From Udaeobacter sp035652195 (GTDB taxonomy: Bacteria > Verrucomicrobiota > Verrucomicrobiia > Chthoniobacterales > UBA10450), in the NCBI GenBank assembly GCA_035652195.1, contig DASREH010000032.1, positions 1-64,000 on the forward strand: a stretch of 64,000 nucleotides of DNA, read 5' to 3'. Position 1 is the stretch's first letter, and the number at the start of each line of letters is the position of its first letter. A program made the position numbers and the translations under genes. Under the pieces are notes generated by a model that ran no database searches, had not been told where the DNA came from, and was given only the letters and a program-made list of their open reading frames with translations. Below are positions 8,012 through 16,068 of this stretch, in pieces.

Positions 8012-8319
8012 GTAATGGTCAGCGCATCCGGATTCGCTTAAAAGCGTTCGATCACCGCATGCTCGATCAATCCGCGGTGGAGATTGTCGAGACGGCGAAG
8101 CGTACTGGAGCGCGTGTAGCGGGTCCGATTCCGCTGCCCACACTAATTGAGAAATTTACGGTCAATCGTTCCCCGCATGTTGACAAAAAATCGATGGAAC
8201 AGTTTGAGATTCGCACGCACAAGAGACTGTTGGACATTATCGAGCCGACAGCGAAAACGGTGGATGAACTGAAGAAACTGAATTTGCCCGCGGGGGTTGA
8301 CATTACGATTAAGATTTAA
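8008..8319 (+). CDS. rpsJ: 30S ribosomal protein S10
   Basis: This is a 103-residue small-subunit head protein (NusE), which also takes part in transcription antitermination. It begins with the canonical RIRIRLKAFDH, and carries RTGARVAGPIPLPT and the FEIRTHKRLLDI loop. The length is exactly that of the family. The ATG overlaps the fusA stop (ATGA), so the two genes are translationally coupled. In most bacteria tuf lies between them. Confidence 0.98.
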   Translation: MSNGQRIRIRLKAFDHRMLDQSAVEIVETAKRTGARVAGPIPLPTLIEKFTVNRSPHVDKKSMEQFEIRTHKRLLDIIEPTAKTVDELKKLNLPAGVDITIKI

Positions 8320-8356
8320 CCGGAGGCCCCTCTGAAACATTTGCGATTAGACGGTC

Positions 8357-9067
8357 ATGAGCATCGGACTTCTTGGACAAAAAATTGGTATGACCAGCGT
8401 TTACGACGCCAAAGGTCGGTTGTGTCCCGTGACCGTCATTGCGGCCGGCGATAACGTTTTGCTGCGTCGTTTAACGGAACAAACCGACGGCTATTCCGCT
8501 GTGCAGGTCGGGTTCAGTGCACAGAAAGAATCACGCGTAACCAAACCGTTGCTGGGTGCATTCAAAAAGGCGGGCGTGGCGCCTCTAAAATTCGTCCGCG
8601 AATTTCGCCTGACGAGTGATCTCCCGGAAGGCGAAATCAATCTGAGCGTTACCCAATTCCAGCCGGGCGACTTTGTGGATGTGATTGGCCGATCCAAGGG
8701 AAAAGGGTTTCAAGGTGTGATGAGGAAGCACAACTTCCACGGGCAGGGGGCGGCGCACGGGTCGAAGACGCACAGGCGTGTCGGTGCGGTGGGTAATCGT
8801 TCAACTCCCGGTCGTATTTGGAAAAACATGGGAATGCCAGGCCATCTCGGCGACGAACGCGTGACCGTTCAGAATCTGCAGGTCATGCAGGTCCGCGAAG
8901 CCGAAAAAATCATCCTGGTCAGTGGCGCTGTCCCGGGCGCAAACGGCGGGTATGTGATCGTTAGGCCGGCGGTTAAGCACCCTGAAAGAGTGATGGCCGC
9001 ACATGCCGAGCATCGCAAACATGATCAGGAGGAAGCGGCGAAGAAGCCCGCGATAAGAGTCCGATGA
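8357..9067 (+). CDS. rplC: 50S ribosomal protein L3
   Basis: This 236-residue protein binds early to 23S rRNA near the peptidyl transferase centre. GLLGQKIGMTSVY at the start, the GKGFQGVMRKHNF loop and the HRRVGAVGNRSTPGRIWK segment identify it. It is about 25 residues longer than Escherichia coli L3, with a His/Lys-rich C-terminal tail. A 37-base gap precedes it and its stop overlaps the rplD start (ATGA). Confidence 0.98.
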   Translation: MSIGLLGQKIGMTSVYDAKGRLCPVTVIAAGDNVLLRRLTEQTDGYSAVQVGFSAQKESRVTKPLLGAFKKAGVAPLKFVREFRLTSDLPEGEINLSVTQFQPGDFVDVIGRSKGKGFQGVMRKHNFHGQGAAHGSKTHRRVGAVGNRSTPGRIWKNMGMPGHLGDERVTVQNLQVMQVREAEKIILVSGAVPGANGGYVIVRPAVKHPERVMAAHAEHRKHDQEEAAKKPAIRVR

Positions 9068-9693
9068 GTGCAAAAGTTTTGACCAAAGCCGCAGCCAAGG
9101 AAGCCGGCATTGAACTCATTGAAAACGGAATAGGCACGCAGGCTGTGCACGAAACAGTCGTGGCCATGCGGGCTGCGCGTCGCTCCGGTTCGGCAAACAG
9201 CAAGACGAAAGCGGAAGTGGATCTGTCTGGCGCGAAACCGTGGCGACAGAAAGGCACTGGTCGCGCGCGCGCCGGCTACAAATCCTCGCCCATTTGGCGC
9301 GGCGGCGGCGTAGTCTTTGGTCCCAAGCCGCGAGATTATTCTAAAAAGGTTTCGAAATCAGTGCGGCGCCTGGCGTTTCGAAAGGCGTTGAGCGAACGCA
9401 TCAATGCCGGCGATGTATTAACGATCGACAAATTCGTGGTTCCGGAGGTGAAAACGAAGTCCTTTGTCGGTTTGCTGAAGAAACAGACAGACGCTCGGAA
9501 GGTTTTGTTGGTTTCTGACGCGTTCGATCAAAACACCCTGAAGTCAGGTCGTAACGTCAAGCCGGTGACGCTTGCCACCGCGTCCGATGTGAACGTCGAG
9601 CAGTTGCTCGCATTCGAAAAAATTCTCGTCACGCAGAAGGCGCTGGAAAGATTAGCCGAGCGGATTCGACCTGCCCGAAGCAACCCAAAGTAA
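9064..9693 (+). CDS. rplD: 50S ribosomal protein L4
   Basis: This 209-residue protein lines the polypeptide exit tunnel. The family core WRQKGTGRARAGYKSSPIW and GGVVFGPKPRDYSKKV is present, along with the NVEQLLAFEKILVT segment near the end. In Escherichia coli L4 autoregulates the S10 operon. No equivalent leader is obvious here because the S10 genes are fused to the str genes without a break. It overlaps rplC by 4 bases. Confidence 0.97.
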   Translation: MSAKVLTKAAAKEAGIELIENGIGTQAVHETVVAMRAARRSGSANSKTKAEVDLSGAKPWRQKGTGRARAGYKSSPIWRGGGVVFGPKPRDYSKKVSKSVRRLAFRKALSERINAGDVLTIDKFVVPEVKTKSFVGLLKKQTDARKVLLVSDAFDQNTLKSGRNVKPVTLATASDVNVEQLLAFEKILVTQKALERLAERIRPARSNPK

Positions 9694-9697
9694 TGCC

Positions 9698-9979
9698 ATG
9701 AATCACGCGCACGAGATTATTCAAACTGCATCGTTGACTGAAAAGTCGACGTTGATGAGCGAAAAGCAGAACAAGTACGTGTTTCGCGTGAGTCCACGAG
9801 CGAACAAGATTGAGATCAAAAACGCCATCGAGCGCTTGTTTCAAAAGAAGGTGATCGATGTGAACACTTGCAACTATGCGGGCAAAGAAAAACGCGTACG
9901 TGGACCGGTGGGGCGCCAGCCCAGATGGAAAAAAGCAATCGTGACTTTGAAGGAGGGCGAAAAGATCGATCTCATCTGA
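9698..9979 (+). CDS. rplW: 50S ribosomal protein L23
   Basis: This 93-residue protein sits at the tunnel exit and docks the signal recognition particle and trigger factor. Family signs are TEKSTLMSEKQNKYVFRV, IEIKNAIERLF and a Lys/Arg-rich loop. The start at 9698 gives a short non-conserved lead (MNHAHEIIQTAS) and follows rplD by 4 bases. The length is normal. Confidence 0.95.
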   Translation: MNHAHEIIQTASLTEKSTLMSEKQNKYVFRVSPRANKIEIKNAIERLFQKKVIDVNTCNYAGKEKRVRGPVGRQPRWKKAIVTLKEGEKIDLI

Positions 9980-10007
9980 CGAGAAGAGATCGAAATCCTG
10001 GATTGTT

Positions 10008-10859
10008 ATGGCACTTAAAGAATTCCGCCCCCTGACGCCGACGCTTCGTTTCAAGTCGCTGCCAGCTTTTGATGAAATCACAAAGTGGCGACCTGAAAGG
10101 CGTCTTGTTGAGCCGAAGAAAAAGAGCGGCGGTCGCAACAGCTACGGCCGGCTCACCTCGCGCCACATTGGCGGCGGTCACAAGCAAAAATACCGCAAGG
10201 TTGATTTCAAACGACGCAAGCACGGTGTGTCGGCAGAAGTCCTCGGCATCGAGTACGACCCGAATCGCTCGGCGCGCATTGCTCTGATTAAATATACGGA
10301 CGGCGAGGTGAGCTATATTCTTGCGCCGAATGGATTGCGAGTAGGATCCACGGTTGCTGCGGGCGTTGATGTCGCTCCTGATTTGGGAAACGCGCTGCCG
10401 CTTCGTGCGATTCCGCTCGGCACTAACATTCATAATATTGAACTGAGCCCCGGTCGCGGCGGTCAGGTTGCGCGGAGCGCCGGGCAACAAGCGACACTAA
10501 CGAATATCGAAGGCGGCTACGCGTTAGTGAAGATGCCTTCCGGTGAGATCCGCCGCATCCACGAGAACTGCTTTGCCACTATTGGCCAGGTTGGAAATGT
10601 GGATCACATGAACGTGTCGAGCGGAAAGGCAGGACGCACCCGGTGGCAAGGACGCCGGCCGCACGTGCGCGGAATGGTCATGAACCCAATCGATCATCCA
10701 ATGGGCGGCGGTCAGGGGAAATCAAAAGGAGGCGGCGGGCGGCACCACCCGGTCAGTCCCTGGGGACAATTGGCGAAAGGATTTAAAACCCGGAGCAAGC
10801 ATAAACCGAGTGATCGTTTCATCCTGGAACGGCGCAGAGCGAAAAAGAAAGGGGCTTGA
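10008..10859 (+). CDS. rplB: 50S ribosomal protein L2
   Basis: This 283-residue protein is essential for subunit association and peptidyl transfer. It carries GRNSYGRLTSRHIGGGHKQKYR, RIALIKYTDGEVSYILAP and the strongly conserved GMVMNPIDHPMGGGQGKS with its key His. The C-terminal Lys-rich tail is typical. Its 91-base gap to rpsS is longer than the other gaps in the operon and contains no recognised signal. Confidence 0.98.
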   Translation: MALKEFRPLTPTLRFKSLPAFDEITKWRPERRLVEPKKKSGGRNSYGRLTSRHIGGGHKQKYRKVDFKRRKHGVSAEVLGIEYDPNRSARIALIKYTDGEVSYILAPNGLRVGSTVAAGVDVAPDLGNALPLRAIPLGTNIHNIELSPGRGGQVARSAGQQATLTNIEGGYALVKMPSGEIRRIHENCFATIGQVGNVDHMNVSSGKAGRTRWQGRRPHVRGMVMNPIDHPMGGGQGKSKGGGGRHHPVSPWGQLAKGFKTRSKHKPSDRFILERRRAKKKGA

Positions 10860-10950
10860 TTTCGTCGGAGAGAATCGTGAAATGTGCGCACCTTGGAGCT
10901 GACATGACTCTCTGTTTCCGCGGTCACCGACCACAAATCAGTTGATTTTT

Positions 10951-11229
10951 ATGGCTAGATCGTTAAAGAAAGGACCCTTCGTCGAGTTGCATCTGCTGGA
11001 GAAGATCGACAAGATGAACAACTCGGGCGTCAAGAAACCGATCAAGACCTGGTCGCGACGTTCGATGGTGACGCCGGATTTTGTTGGCCACACATTTTTG
11101 GTGCATAACGGAAAGACTTTTAATTCCGTTTTCGTTACCGAGAACATGGTTGGCCATAAGCTCGGTGAATTTTCGCCCACGCGCGTGTTTAAGAAGCATG
11201 GTTCGCATACGGCGAAGGTGACAAAATAG
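10951..11229 (+). CDS. rpsS: 30S ribosomal protein S19
   Basis: This 92-residue small-subunit head protein contacts tRNA and S13. ATG at 10951 gives the canonical MARSLKKGPF start; an upstream TTG at 10942 is less likely. TWSRRSMVTPDFVGHTF, VHNGK and the MVGHKLGEFSPTR ending are standard. It is followed not by rplV, as in nearly all bacteria, but by an unrelated exported protein gene. Confidence 0.97.
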   Translation: MARSLKKGPFVELHLLEKIDKMNNSGVKKPIKTWSRRSMVTPDFVGHTFLVHNGKTFNSVFVTENMVGHKLGEFSPTRVFKKHGSHTAKVTK

Positions 11230-11281
11230 TTTCAGTAACGAGTTGATATTTGATAGAAATGAACCTGCGCGTGCCGCCAAG

Positions 11282-12163
11282 GTGAAACTATCAAACGTCA
11301 AGCATTGGGTATCGGCTTTTTTGTTGGTGGGTTGCGTCGCACTGGCCCAAGGGCTGGCGGCAGGGGGAAATAGTTCTTTGTCAGAATCCAAAACTGAAAA
11401 CACGGAGACGAACCATCCCATGGTGGGAGCCGGCCCGGTTGCGACATCAACAAAGTCCCAACCAACACGGTTGCCTTCTGAGGTGAGTGCGACGGAATTG
11501 CTTCGGCAAAATGAGGATTTGCAAAAGCAATTGTCAGTTGCTCAGGAATCGCTCAAAGCGTTGACCAGCAGCTTGGCGGAATCTAACGCCGAAGCGGAGA
11601 TGTTTCGCCGCAAGTACTCCGATCTGCAATTGCAGATGGAGGCTCTGGGGCTGGCATCGGCAAACAAGGATCGGGCCAAGCTGGAACAGCGCCTACTGGC
11701 GGCGGTGAGCGACCTGCAGCTCGCACAAAAGGAGCGCGACGACTATCGCGATCAGATGCTGCGGTTGGACGAAGCGATGTTGTGTTACTTGAAAACATCG
11801 CAAAGCGTTGACGCAAAAGCCCGGATGGACGTGGAAACTCAGCTGCGCAGTATCGATAAGCTGATCGCAGAAGCGACGAATGGACCAGATTTGCCGGAGC
11901 CAGGTTTAATGGACGGAAGCGTGATCAGCGTGAAAGATGAATGGTCCTTCGTGGTCGGTAATCTTGGCGAAAAACAAGGCGTCAAGATTGGGATGCCGAT
12001 GCGGGCGATGCGCGGTGATCAAAGGATCGCAACGCTTCGCGTGATTGATGTGCGACAAAGAATTTGCGGCGCTGTCATTCAGGAAATGGATTCAAAGAAG
12101 GATAAAATAAAAGTTGGAGATCGTTTGCAGGTGGATGCACAACCGGACGTGAGCGTAAAATAA
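11282..12163 (+). CDS. Exported coiled-coil protein inserted in the S10 operon, function unknown
   Basis: This protein of about 293 residues is not recognised. GTG at 11282 gives a basic start, a hydrophobic core (WVSAFLLVG) and a possible lipobox LVGC, or alternatively a type I cleavage site after ALAQG; TTG at 11243 would add 13 residues. Roughly residues 65-200 are heptad-rich and charged, a clear coiled coil (QNEDLQKQL, KLEQRLLAAV). The last 75 residues look like a small beta barrel (GSVISVKDEWSFVVGNLGEKQGVKIG and KVGDRLQV), as in other envelope proteins with a GD-rich barrel. It lies on the same strand between rpsS and rplV. It is probably periplasmic or anchored to a membrane. The job is unknown. 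Confidence 0.8.
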   Translation: MKLSNVKHWVSAFLLVGCVALAQGLAAGGNSSLSESKTENTETNHPMVGAGPVATSTKSQPTRLPSEVSATELLRQNEDLQKQLSVAQESLKALTSSLAESNAEAEMFRRKYSDLQLQMEALGLASANKDRAKLEQRLLAAVSDLQLAQKERDDYRDQMLRLDEAMLCYLKTSQSVDAKARMDVETQLRSIDKLIAEATNGPDLPEPGLMDGSVISVKDEWSFVVGNLGEKQGVKIGMPMRAMRGDQRIATLRVIDVRQRICGAVIQEMDSKKDKIKVGDRLQVDAQPDVSVK

Positions 12164-12174
12164 GAACTGAAAGT

Positions 12175-12226
12175 CGAGAACCGAGAATCGTAAATCGGGA
12201 GACCGGATTACGAGGTTCGGTTCTCG
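12175..12226 (+). promoter_or_regulatory. Long imperfect hairpin before rplV
   Basis: CGAGAACCGA (12175-12184) pairs perfectly with TCGGTTCTCG (12217-12226). Inside it CGTAAATC (12189-12196) can pair with GATTACG (12206-12212) with one bulged A. There is no T run after it, so it is unlikely to be a simple terminator. It fills most of the 79-base gap between the inserted coiled-coil gene and rplV and could act as an mRNA processing or stabilising element that sets levels of the downstream ribosomal genes. Confidence 0.55.
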
Positions 12227-12242
12227 AATTACAAAAGGAAGG

Positions 12243-12731
12243 ATGGAAGTCAGATCCACATACAGGTATGCACGGATTTCGCCGTTTAAGGCGCGCGAAG
12301 TCACGCGTGAGATCCAGGGGCTGCCGGTTGCGGCGGCGCTCGATCTTTTGGCTTTCACACCGAAGAAAGCGGCGTTTCTGATCAACAAGACCTTGAAGAG
12401 TGCGATTGCTAACGCGGAGAACAACGCCAATCTGAAGCCCGACGGTTTGGTCGTAAAAGAGGCCGTCGTAGGCGAAGGCCCCACGTTCAAGCGGATCATG
12501 GCGCGTGCCCGTGGCAGCGCGAGCAGGATTTTGAAACGGACCAGTCATATTCGCATTGTATTGACTGACGAGATCAAGCTCGAGAATCGCGAGACGAGAA
12601 AAGCGAAACAGAAAGCGGAACGAAGAGCCGAGAGGAAGAAAAAGGAAATCGAAGCCGGGGAAGCGACTGGGAAATCGCCAGCCGAACAAAAGCCGCGAGC
12701 GAAAAAGGCGGCTAAAAAATCGAAAAAATAA
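12243..12731 (+). CDS. rplV: 50S ribosomal protein L22
   Basis: This 162-residue protein lines the exit tunnel with L4. The core YRYARISPFKAREVTREIQG, ANAENNANL, VGEGPTFKRIMARARGSASRILKRTSHI is standard. A 45-residue C-terminal tail rich in Lys, Arg, Glu and Ala extends it well past the usual 110. The start follows a good purine-rich stretch (AAAAGGAAGG) immediately upstream. Confidence 0.97.
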   Translation: MEVRSTYRYARISPFKAREVTREIQGLPVAAALDLLAFTPKKAAFLINKTLKSAIANAENNANLKPDGLVVKEAVVGEGPTFKRIMARARGSASRILKRTSHIRIVLTDEIKLENRETRKAKQKAERRAERKKKEIEAGEATGKSPAEQKPRAKKAAKKSKK

Positions 12732-12746
12732 CTGGCACATTGAAGT

Positions 12747-13439
12747 ATGGGACAAAAAGTTAATCCAATTGGCTTTCGCCTCGGCGTGAACCGCGACTGG
12801 CGCTCGCGGTGGTATGCTTCGCCGCAGGAGCTGCCAGAATTTTTGCACTCCGACCTGGAGATTCGGAATTACGTCAAGAAAAAGCTGCAGTACGCTGCGG
12901 TCTCTAAAATCGTAATCGAGCGGGCTTGGAACAGCATCCGTGTCACCATCTTCACGGCGCGTCCTGGAATCGTGATCGGTCGCAAGGGCGCGGAGATAGA
13001 GAAAATGACAGAAGAGATTTCGAAGATGGCGCAGGGCAAACAGGTCAAGATCGATATCCAAGAGATCAAGACACCAGAGCTCGATGCGCAGCTCGTGGCC
13101 GAAAACGTGGCGCTGCAGATTGAGCGGCGCATCGCGTATCGCCGTGCAATGAAAAAGGCGGTACAGACGGCGATGGATTTTGGCGCTGAAGGAATTCGTC
13201 TCCGCTGCTCGGGGCGCCTGAATGGGGCGGAGATTTCTCGGTCAGAATGGTATCGGGAAGGCAAGGTTCCTCTGCACACGTTGCGAACCGCTGTGGACTA
13301 CGGTTTTGCCGAAGCCAACACGGTTTATGGCAAAATCGGTGTGAAGTGCTGGATCTGTAAGAAGGAGGAACCAGTAGCGCAACCCGCTCCTTCTGCTCCG
13401 CCGCCACCGGCACCGGCACCAGAGCCCGCCGCGATCTAA
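12747..13439 (+). CDS. rpsC: 30S ribosomal protein S3
   Basis: This 230-residue protein forms part of the mRNA entry site. It begins MGQKVNPIGFRLGVNRDWRS and has the KH-domain GRKGAEIEKM loop and the C-terminal IRLRCSGRLNGAEISRSEWYREG, HTLRTAVDYGFAEANTVYGKIGVKCWI segments. The last 20 residues are a Pro/Ala tail. It begins 15 bases after rplV, with no obvious Shine-Dalgarno. Confidence 0.98.
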   Translation: MGQKVNPIGFRLGVNRDWRSRWYASPQELPEFLHSDLEIRNYVKKKLQYAAVSKIVIERAWNSIRVTIFTARPGIVIGRKGAEIEKMTEEISKMAQGKQVKIDIQEIKTPELDAQLVAENVALQIERRIAYRRAMKKAVQTAMDFGAEGIRLRCSGRLNGAEISRSEWYREGKVPLHTLRTAVDYGFAEANTVYGKIGVKCWICKKEEPVAQPAPSAPPPPAPAPEPAAI

Positions 13440-13450
13440 GGGAGATTTTT

Positions 13451-13876
13451 ATGCCATTGATGCCAAAACGTGTGAAGTATCGAAAGACCCAGCGGGGGAG
13501 CCGCAAGGGAACTGCTTCGCGCAATCTTCGAATCGATTTTGGCGAGTTCGGCTTGCAGACACTTGAACGGGCCTGGATCACCAACACGCAATTGGAAGCC
13601 GCGCGCGTCGCTCTCACTCGTAACATGAAGCGCAAAGGCAAATTGTGGATCCGCATTTTTCCAGACAAATCGGTAACTGCGCGCCCACCGGAGACGCGGA
13701 TGGGTAAGGGAAAAGGTCAGCCCGAGCATTGGGTGGCCACGGTGCGGCCTGGAAATATTTTGTTCGAACTGGATGGCGTGCCGGAATCGGTGGCGCGGGA
13801 GTCTTTGCGACTGGCGGCGGATAAGTTGCCGGTGCGGACGAAGTTTCTCACAAGACACCACGTCAGAGCCGCTTAA
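13451..13876 (+). CDS. rplP: 50S ribosomal protein L16
   Basis: This 141-residue protein organises the A-site region of the large subunit. It starts MPLMPKRVKYRKTQRGSRKG, with the conserved RIFPDKSVTARPPETRMGKGKGQPEHWVA region and a C-terminal LPVRTKFLTR. It is about five residues longer than the usual 136 and lies 11 bases after rpsC. Confidence 0.98.
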   Translation: MPLMPKRVKYRKTQRGSRKGTASRNLRIDFGEFGLQTLERAWITNTQLEAARVALTRNMKRKGKLWIRIFPDKSVTARPPETRMGKGKGQPEHWVATVRPGNILFELDGVPESVARESLRLAADKLPVRTKFLTRHHVRAA

Positions 13877-13881
13877 ACGTC

Positions 13882-14085
13882 ATGAAAATGAAGGAAATTA
13901 CAGAGCTGAGCAGTGACGAATTGCTGACCAAGAGGCGGGACTTGCGCCAGGAAAGGCTGCACCTGCGATTGCAGCAGCAGAGCGGCCAATTGGAACAGCC
14001 GAGCCGGTTGCGCCTTCTGCGGCGCGATATCGCCAGGATTGAAACGGAGCTGCAACAGCGCGAGAAGAAATCTGAAACGAAGTAA
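13882..14085 (+). CDS. rpmC: 50S ribosomal protein L29
   Basis: This 67-residue helical hairpin protein sits at the tunnel exit. It starts MKMKEITELSSDELLTKRRDLRQE and has the family pattern LRLLRRDIARIETELQQRE. It lies in its normal place between rplP and rpsQ, with gaps of 5 and 2 bases. Confidence 0.95.
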   Translation: MKMKEITELSSDELLTKRRDLRQERLHLRLQQQSGQLEQPSRLRLLRRDIARIETELQQREKKSETK

Positions 14086-14087
14086 CC

Positions 14088-14375
14088 ATGGCTGACGAAC
14101 ACGAACAGCAATCTGCCGCCTCCTCTATCGCCCGGGGCTCACGAAAGACTCGCACCGGCGAAGTGGTTTCGAGCGACATGAATAAAACGATTGTGGTGCG
14201 CACAGTGGCGCGTGTGCCGCATCCGAAGTTTGGCAAGATTGTGAAACAGATGAAGAAATTTTATGCGCACGATGAACAGAACCAGGCCAAAACTGGTGAT
14301 CTCGTCCGCATTATGGAGACTCGTCCGCTGAGCAAGTTGAAACGCTGGCGTCTTGTGGAAGTCATCCAAAAATAA
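14088..14375 (+). CDS. rpsQ: 30S ribosomal protein S17
   Basis: This 95-residue 16S rRNA-binding protein carries the canonical TRTGEVVSSDMNKTIVVRT, YAHDEQNQAKTGDLVRIMETRPLSKLKRWRLV core. The first 20 residues are a non-conserved Gln/Ser/Ala lead. It sits in the normal position before rplN. Confidence 0.97.
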   Translation: MADEHEQQSAASSIARGSRKTRTGEVVSSDMNKTIVVRTVARVPHPKFGKIVKQMKKFYAHDEQNQAKTGDLVRIMETRPLSKLKRWRLVEVIQK

Positions 14376-14386
14376 TTACTGATTCC

Positions 14387-14752
14387 ATGGTACAAATTCG
14401 ATCGAGATTGGATGTGGCGGACAATAGCGGCGCTCGCATGGCCACGATGATTGGCGTCATTGGCAAGGCGACGCGTTACGCAGGGATCGGAGATGTGATT
14501 ACCGCCAACGTAAAGGAAGCGAGCGCGACGGGCACTGTTAAGAAAGGCGAAGTAGTGCGCGCAGTTCTCGTTCGGACCAGACAGCCGATTCGTCGCGAGG
14601 ATGGATCGCTGCTCCGCTTCGACAACAATGCCATTGTCATTATCGATAAGGATTTGAATCCCCGTGGCACACGCATCTTCGGGCCGGTTGCGCGGGAATT
14701 GCGCGAACGAAATTTCATGAAAATCGTTTCCCTCGCTCCTGAAGTCCTATGA
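14387..14752 (+). CDS. rplN: 50S ribosomal protein L14
   Basis: This 121-residue protein forms part of an intersubunit bridge. MVQIRSRLDVADNSGAR, ANVKEASATGTVKKGEVVRAVLVRT and GTRIFGPVARELRERNFMKIVSLAPEVL are the standard blocks. The length is normal. The stop overlaps the rplX start (ATGA). Confidence 0.98.
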   Translation: MVQIRSRLDVADNSGARMATMIGVIGKATRYAGIGDVITANVKEASATGTVKKGEVVRAVLVRTRQPIRREDGSLLRFDNNAIVIIDKDLNPRGTRIFGPVARELRERNFMKIVSLAPEVL

Positions 14753-15051
14753 ATCGAATCAAATGCCACGTTAAGAAAGGCGATCAAGTCGAGGTGATCT
14801 CCGGAAATTTCCGGGGTTCTTCAGGTCGAATCCTGGCGGTGTTTCCGGGGAAACAGCGTGTGGTCGTTGAAGGGGTGCGAATCATCAAAAAACATCTTCG
14901 GAAATCCCAGGATAATCCGAGTGGAAAAATCGCCGAACGCGAAGGGCCTATTCATATTTCCAACGTGAAACTCATCGAGCGCGAGAAAAAGGCTGAGAAA
15001 AAGCCGGCGAAGAAATCGAAGAAGGAAAAGGCGGAGCAGAAAGCAGCCTAA
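14749..15051 (+). CDS. rplX: 50S ribosomal protein L24
   Basis: This 100-residue assembly-initiator protein of the large subunit begins with the KOW motif (VKKGDQVEVISGNFRGSSGRIL), followed by VEGVRIIKKHLR and the conserved GPIHISNVKL. The last 25 residues are Lys/Glu/Ala-rich. It overlaps rplN by 4 bases and is followed by rplE. Confidence 0.97.
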   Translation: MNRIKCHVKKGDQVEVISGNFRGSSGRILAVFPGKQRVVVEGVRIIKKHLRKSQDNPSGKIAEREGPIHISNVKLIEREKKAEKKPAKKSKKEKAEQKAA

Positions 15052-15062
15052 CGAACTGACAA

Positions 15063-15635
15063 ATGGAAAACGAATTTCATCGTCATTACAAAGAACGTGT
15101 CATGCCGGCGCTGCAGAAATTGCACGGCTACAAAAACGTTCATCAGATTCCGAAAGTCGAAAAGGTTGTCATCAACACTTCAGTCGGCTCGCAGTCGGAC
15201 GTGAAGCAGGCTCTGGAAGAAGCGAAAGCTGAACTGGCGCTGATCACAGGTCAGCGGCCGGTGGAAACACTGGCCAAGAAGAGCATCTCGAATTTCAAAT
15301 TGCGAAAGGGCCAGGCGATTGGCGCAAAAGTGACCTTGCGCGGAGAGCGGATGTACGAATTTCTGGAACGCTTTATCAAAGCGGCACTGCCACGCATCCG
15401 TGATTTCCGTGGTGTTTCTCCACGCTGCTTTGACGACCACGGCAACTATACTCTGGGAGTTTCGGATCAATCGATTTTCCCCGAAGTCGAGTTGGATAAA
15501 ATCAAGCGCAACATCGGATTTGATGTTACAATCGTCACCACCGCGCGGACGAACGAGGAAGCTAAATCGCTGTTAAGCGAAATGGGAATGCCGTTTAGCG
15601 ACCGGGCGAAGAAGCCTGCCGCGCAAGCCGCCTGA
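15063..15635 (+). CDS. rplE: 50S ribosomal protein L5
   Basis: This 190-residue protein binds 5S rRNA. It carries VMPALQKLHGYKNVHQIPKVEKVVINTSVG, SISNFKLRKGQAIGAKVTLRG and RDFRGVSPRCFDDHGNYTLGVSDQSIFPEV, all diagnostic. The C-terminal ten residues are Ala/Lys-rich. It is followed by rpsH after only 4 bases, so there is no room for the rpsN gene that normally lies between them. Confidence 0.98.
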   Translation: MENEFHRHYKERVMPALQKLHGYKNVHQIPKVEKVVINTSVGSQSDVKQALEEAKAELALITGQRPVETLAKKSISNFKLRKGQAIGAKVTLRGERMYEFLERFIKAALPRIRDFRGVSPRCFDDHGNYTLGVSDQSIFPEVELDKIKRNIGFDVTIVTTARTNEEAKSLLSEMGMPFSDRAKKPAAQAA

Positions 15636-15639
15636 TTTC

Positions 15640-16038
15640 ATGAGTACTGTTACTGATCCAATCGCTGATTTTTTGGCACGAGTGCGCAATGGCACACGCG
15701 CTCAGAAACCAGAGGTGTTGATCCCATATTCGAAGATCAAGGCGGAAATCGCACGCATTCTGAAGGATGAAGGTTACATTTCCGATTACTCGGTCGATAC
15801 CACTGCTGCGCATCCCTGCATTAAAATCACGAACAAGATTGTGAACCGTTCGAGCGCCATCGCTGGCTTGCGCCGGGTGAGCCGCCCGGGGTTACGCCGT
15901 TATGTGGGAGCCGACGAAATCCCGCGTGTCCTGGGTGGAATGGGTTTGGCGATTCTTTCCACGTCGCGTGGTGTTTTGTCGGGACGCGAGGCGCGAAAGC
16001 AAAAAGTAGGTGGCGAACTACTGGCCTACGTTTGGTAA
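15640..16038 (+). CDS. rpsH: 30S ribosomal protein S8
   Basis: This 132-residue protein binds the central domain of 16S rRNA and represses the spc operon in Escherichia coli. It starts MSTVTDPIADFLARVRNG, with LRRVSRPGLRRYVGADEIPRVLGGMGLAILSTSRGVLSGREAR near the end. The length is normal (about 130). Confidence 0.98.
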   Translation: MSTVTDPIADFLARVRNGTRAQKPEVLIPYSKIKAEIARILKDEGYISDYSVDTTAAHPCIKITNKIVNRSSAIAGLRRVSRPGLRRYVGADEIPRVLGGMGLAILSTSRGVLSGREARKQKVGGELLAYVW

Positions 16039-16068
16039 AGGTTTAACTGTTTAACGAGTCACGAAGCC

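Noticed and set aside
7220..8143. A minus-strand frame of about 300 codons inside fusA
   Set aside because: It is antisense to EF-G and without conserved sequence.
12075..13061. A long minus-strand frame of about 330 codons across rplV and rpsC
   Set aside because: It is antisense to two certain ribosomal genes, with Arg/Phe/Leu-rich composition and no domain.
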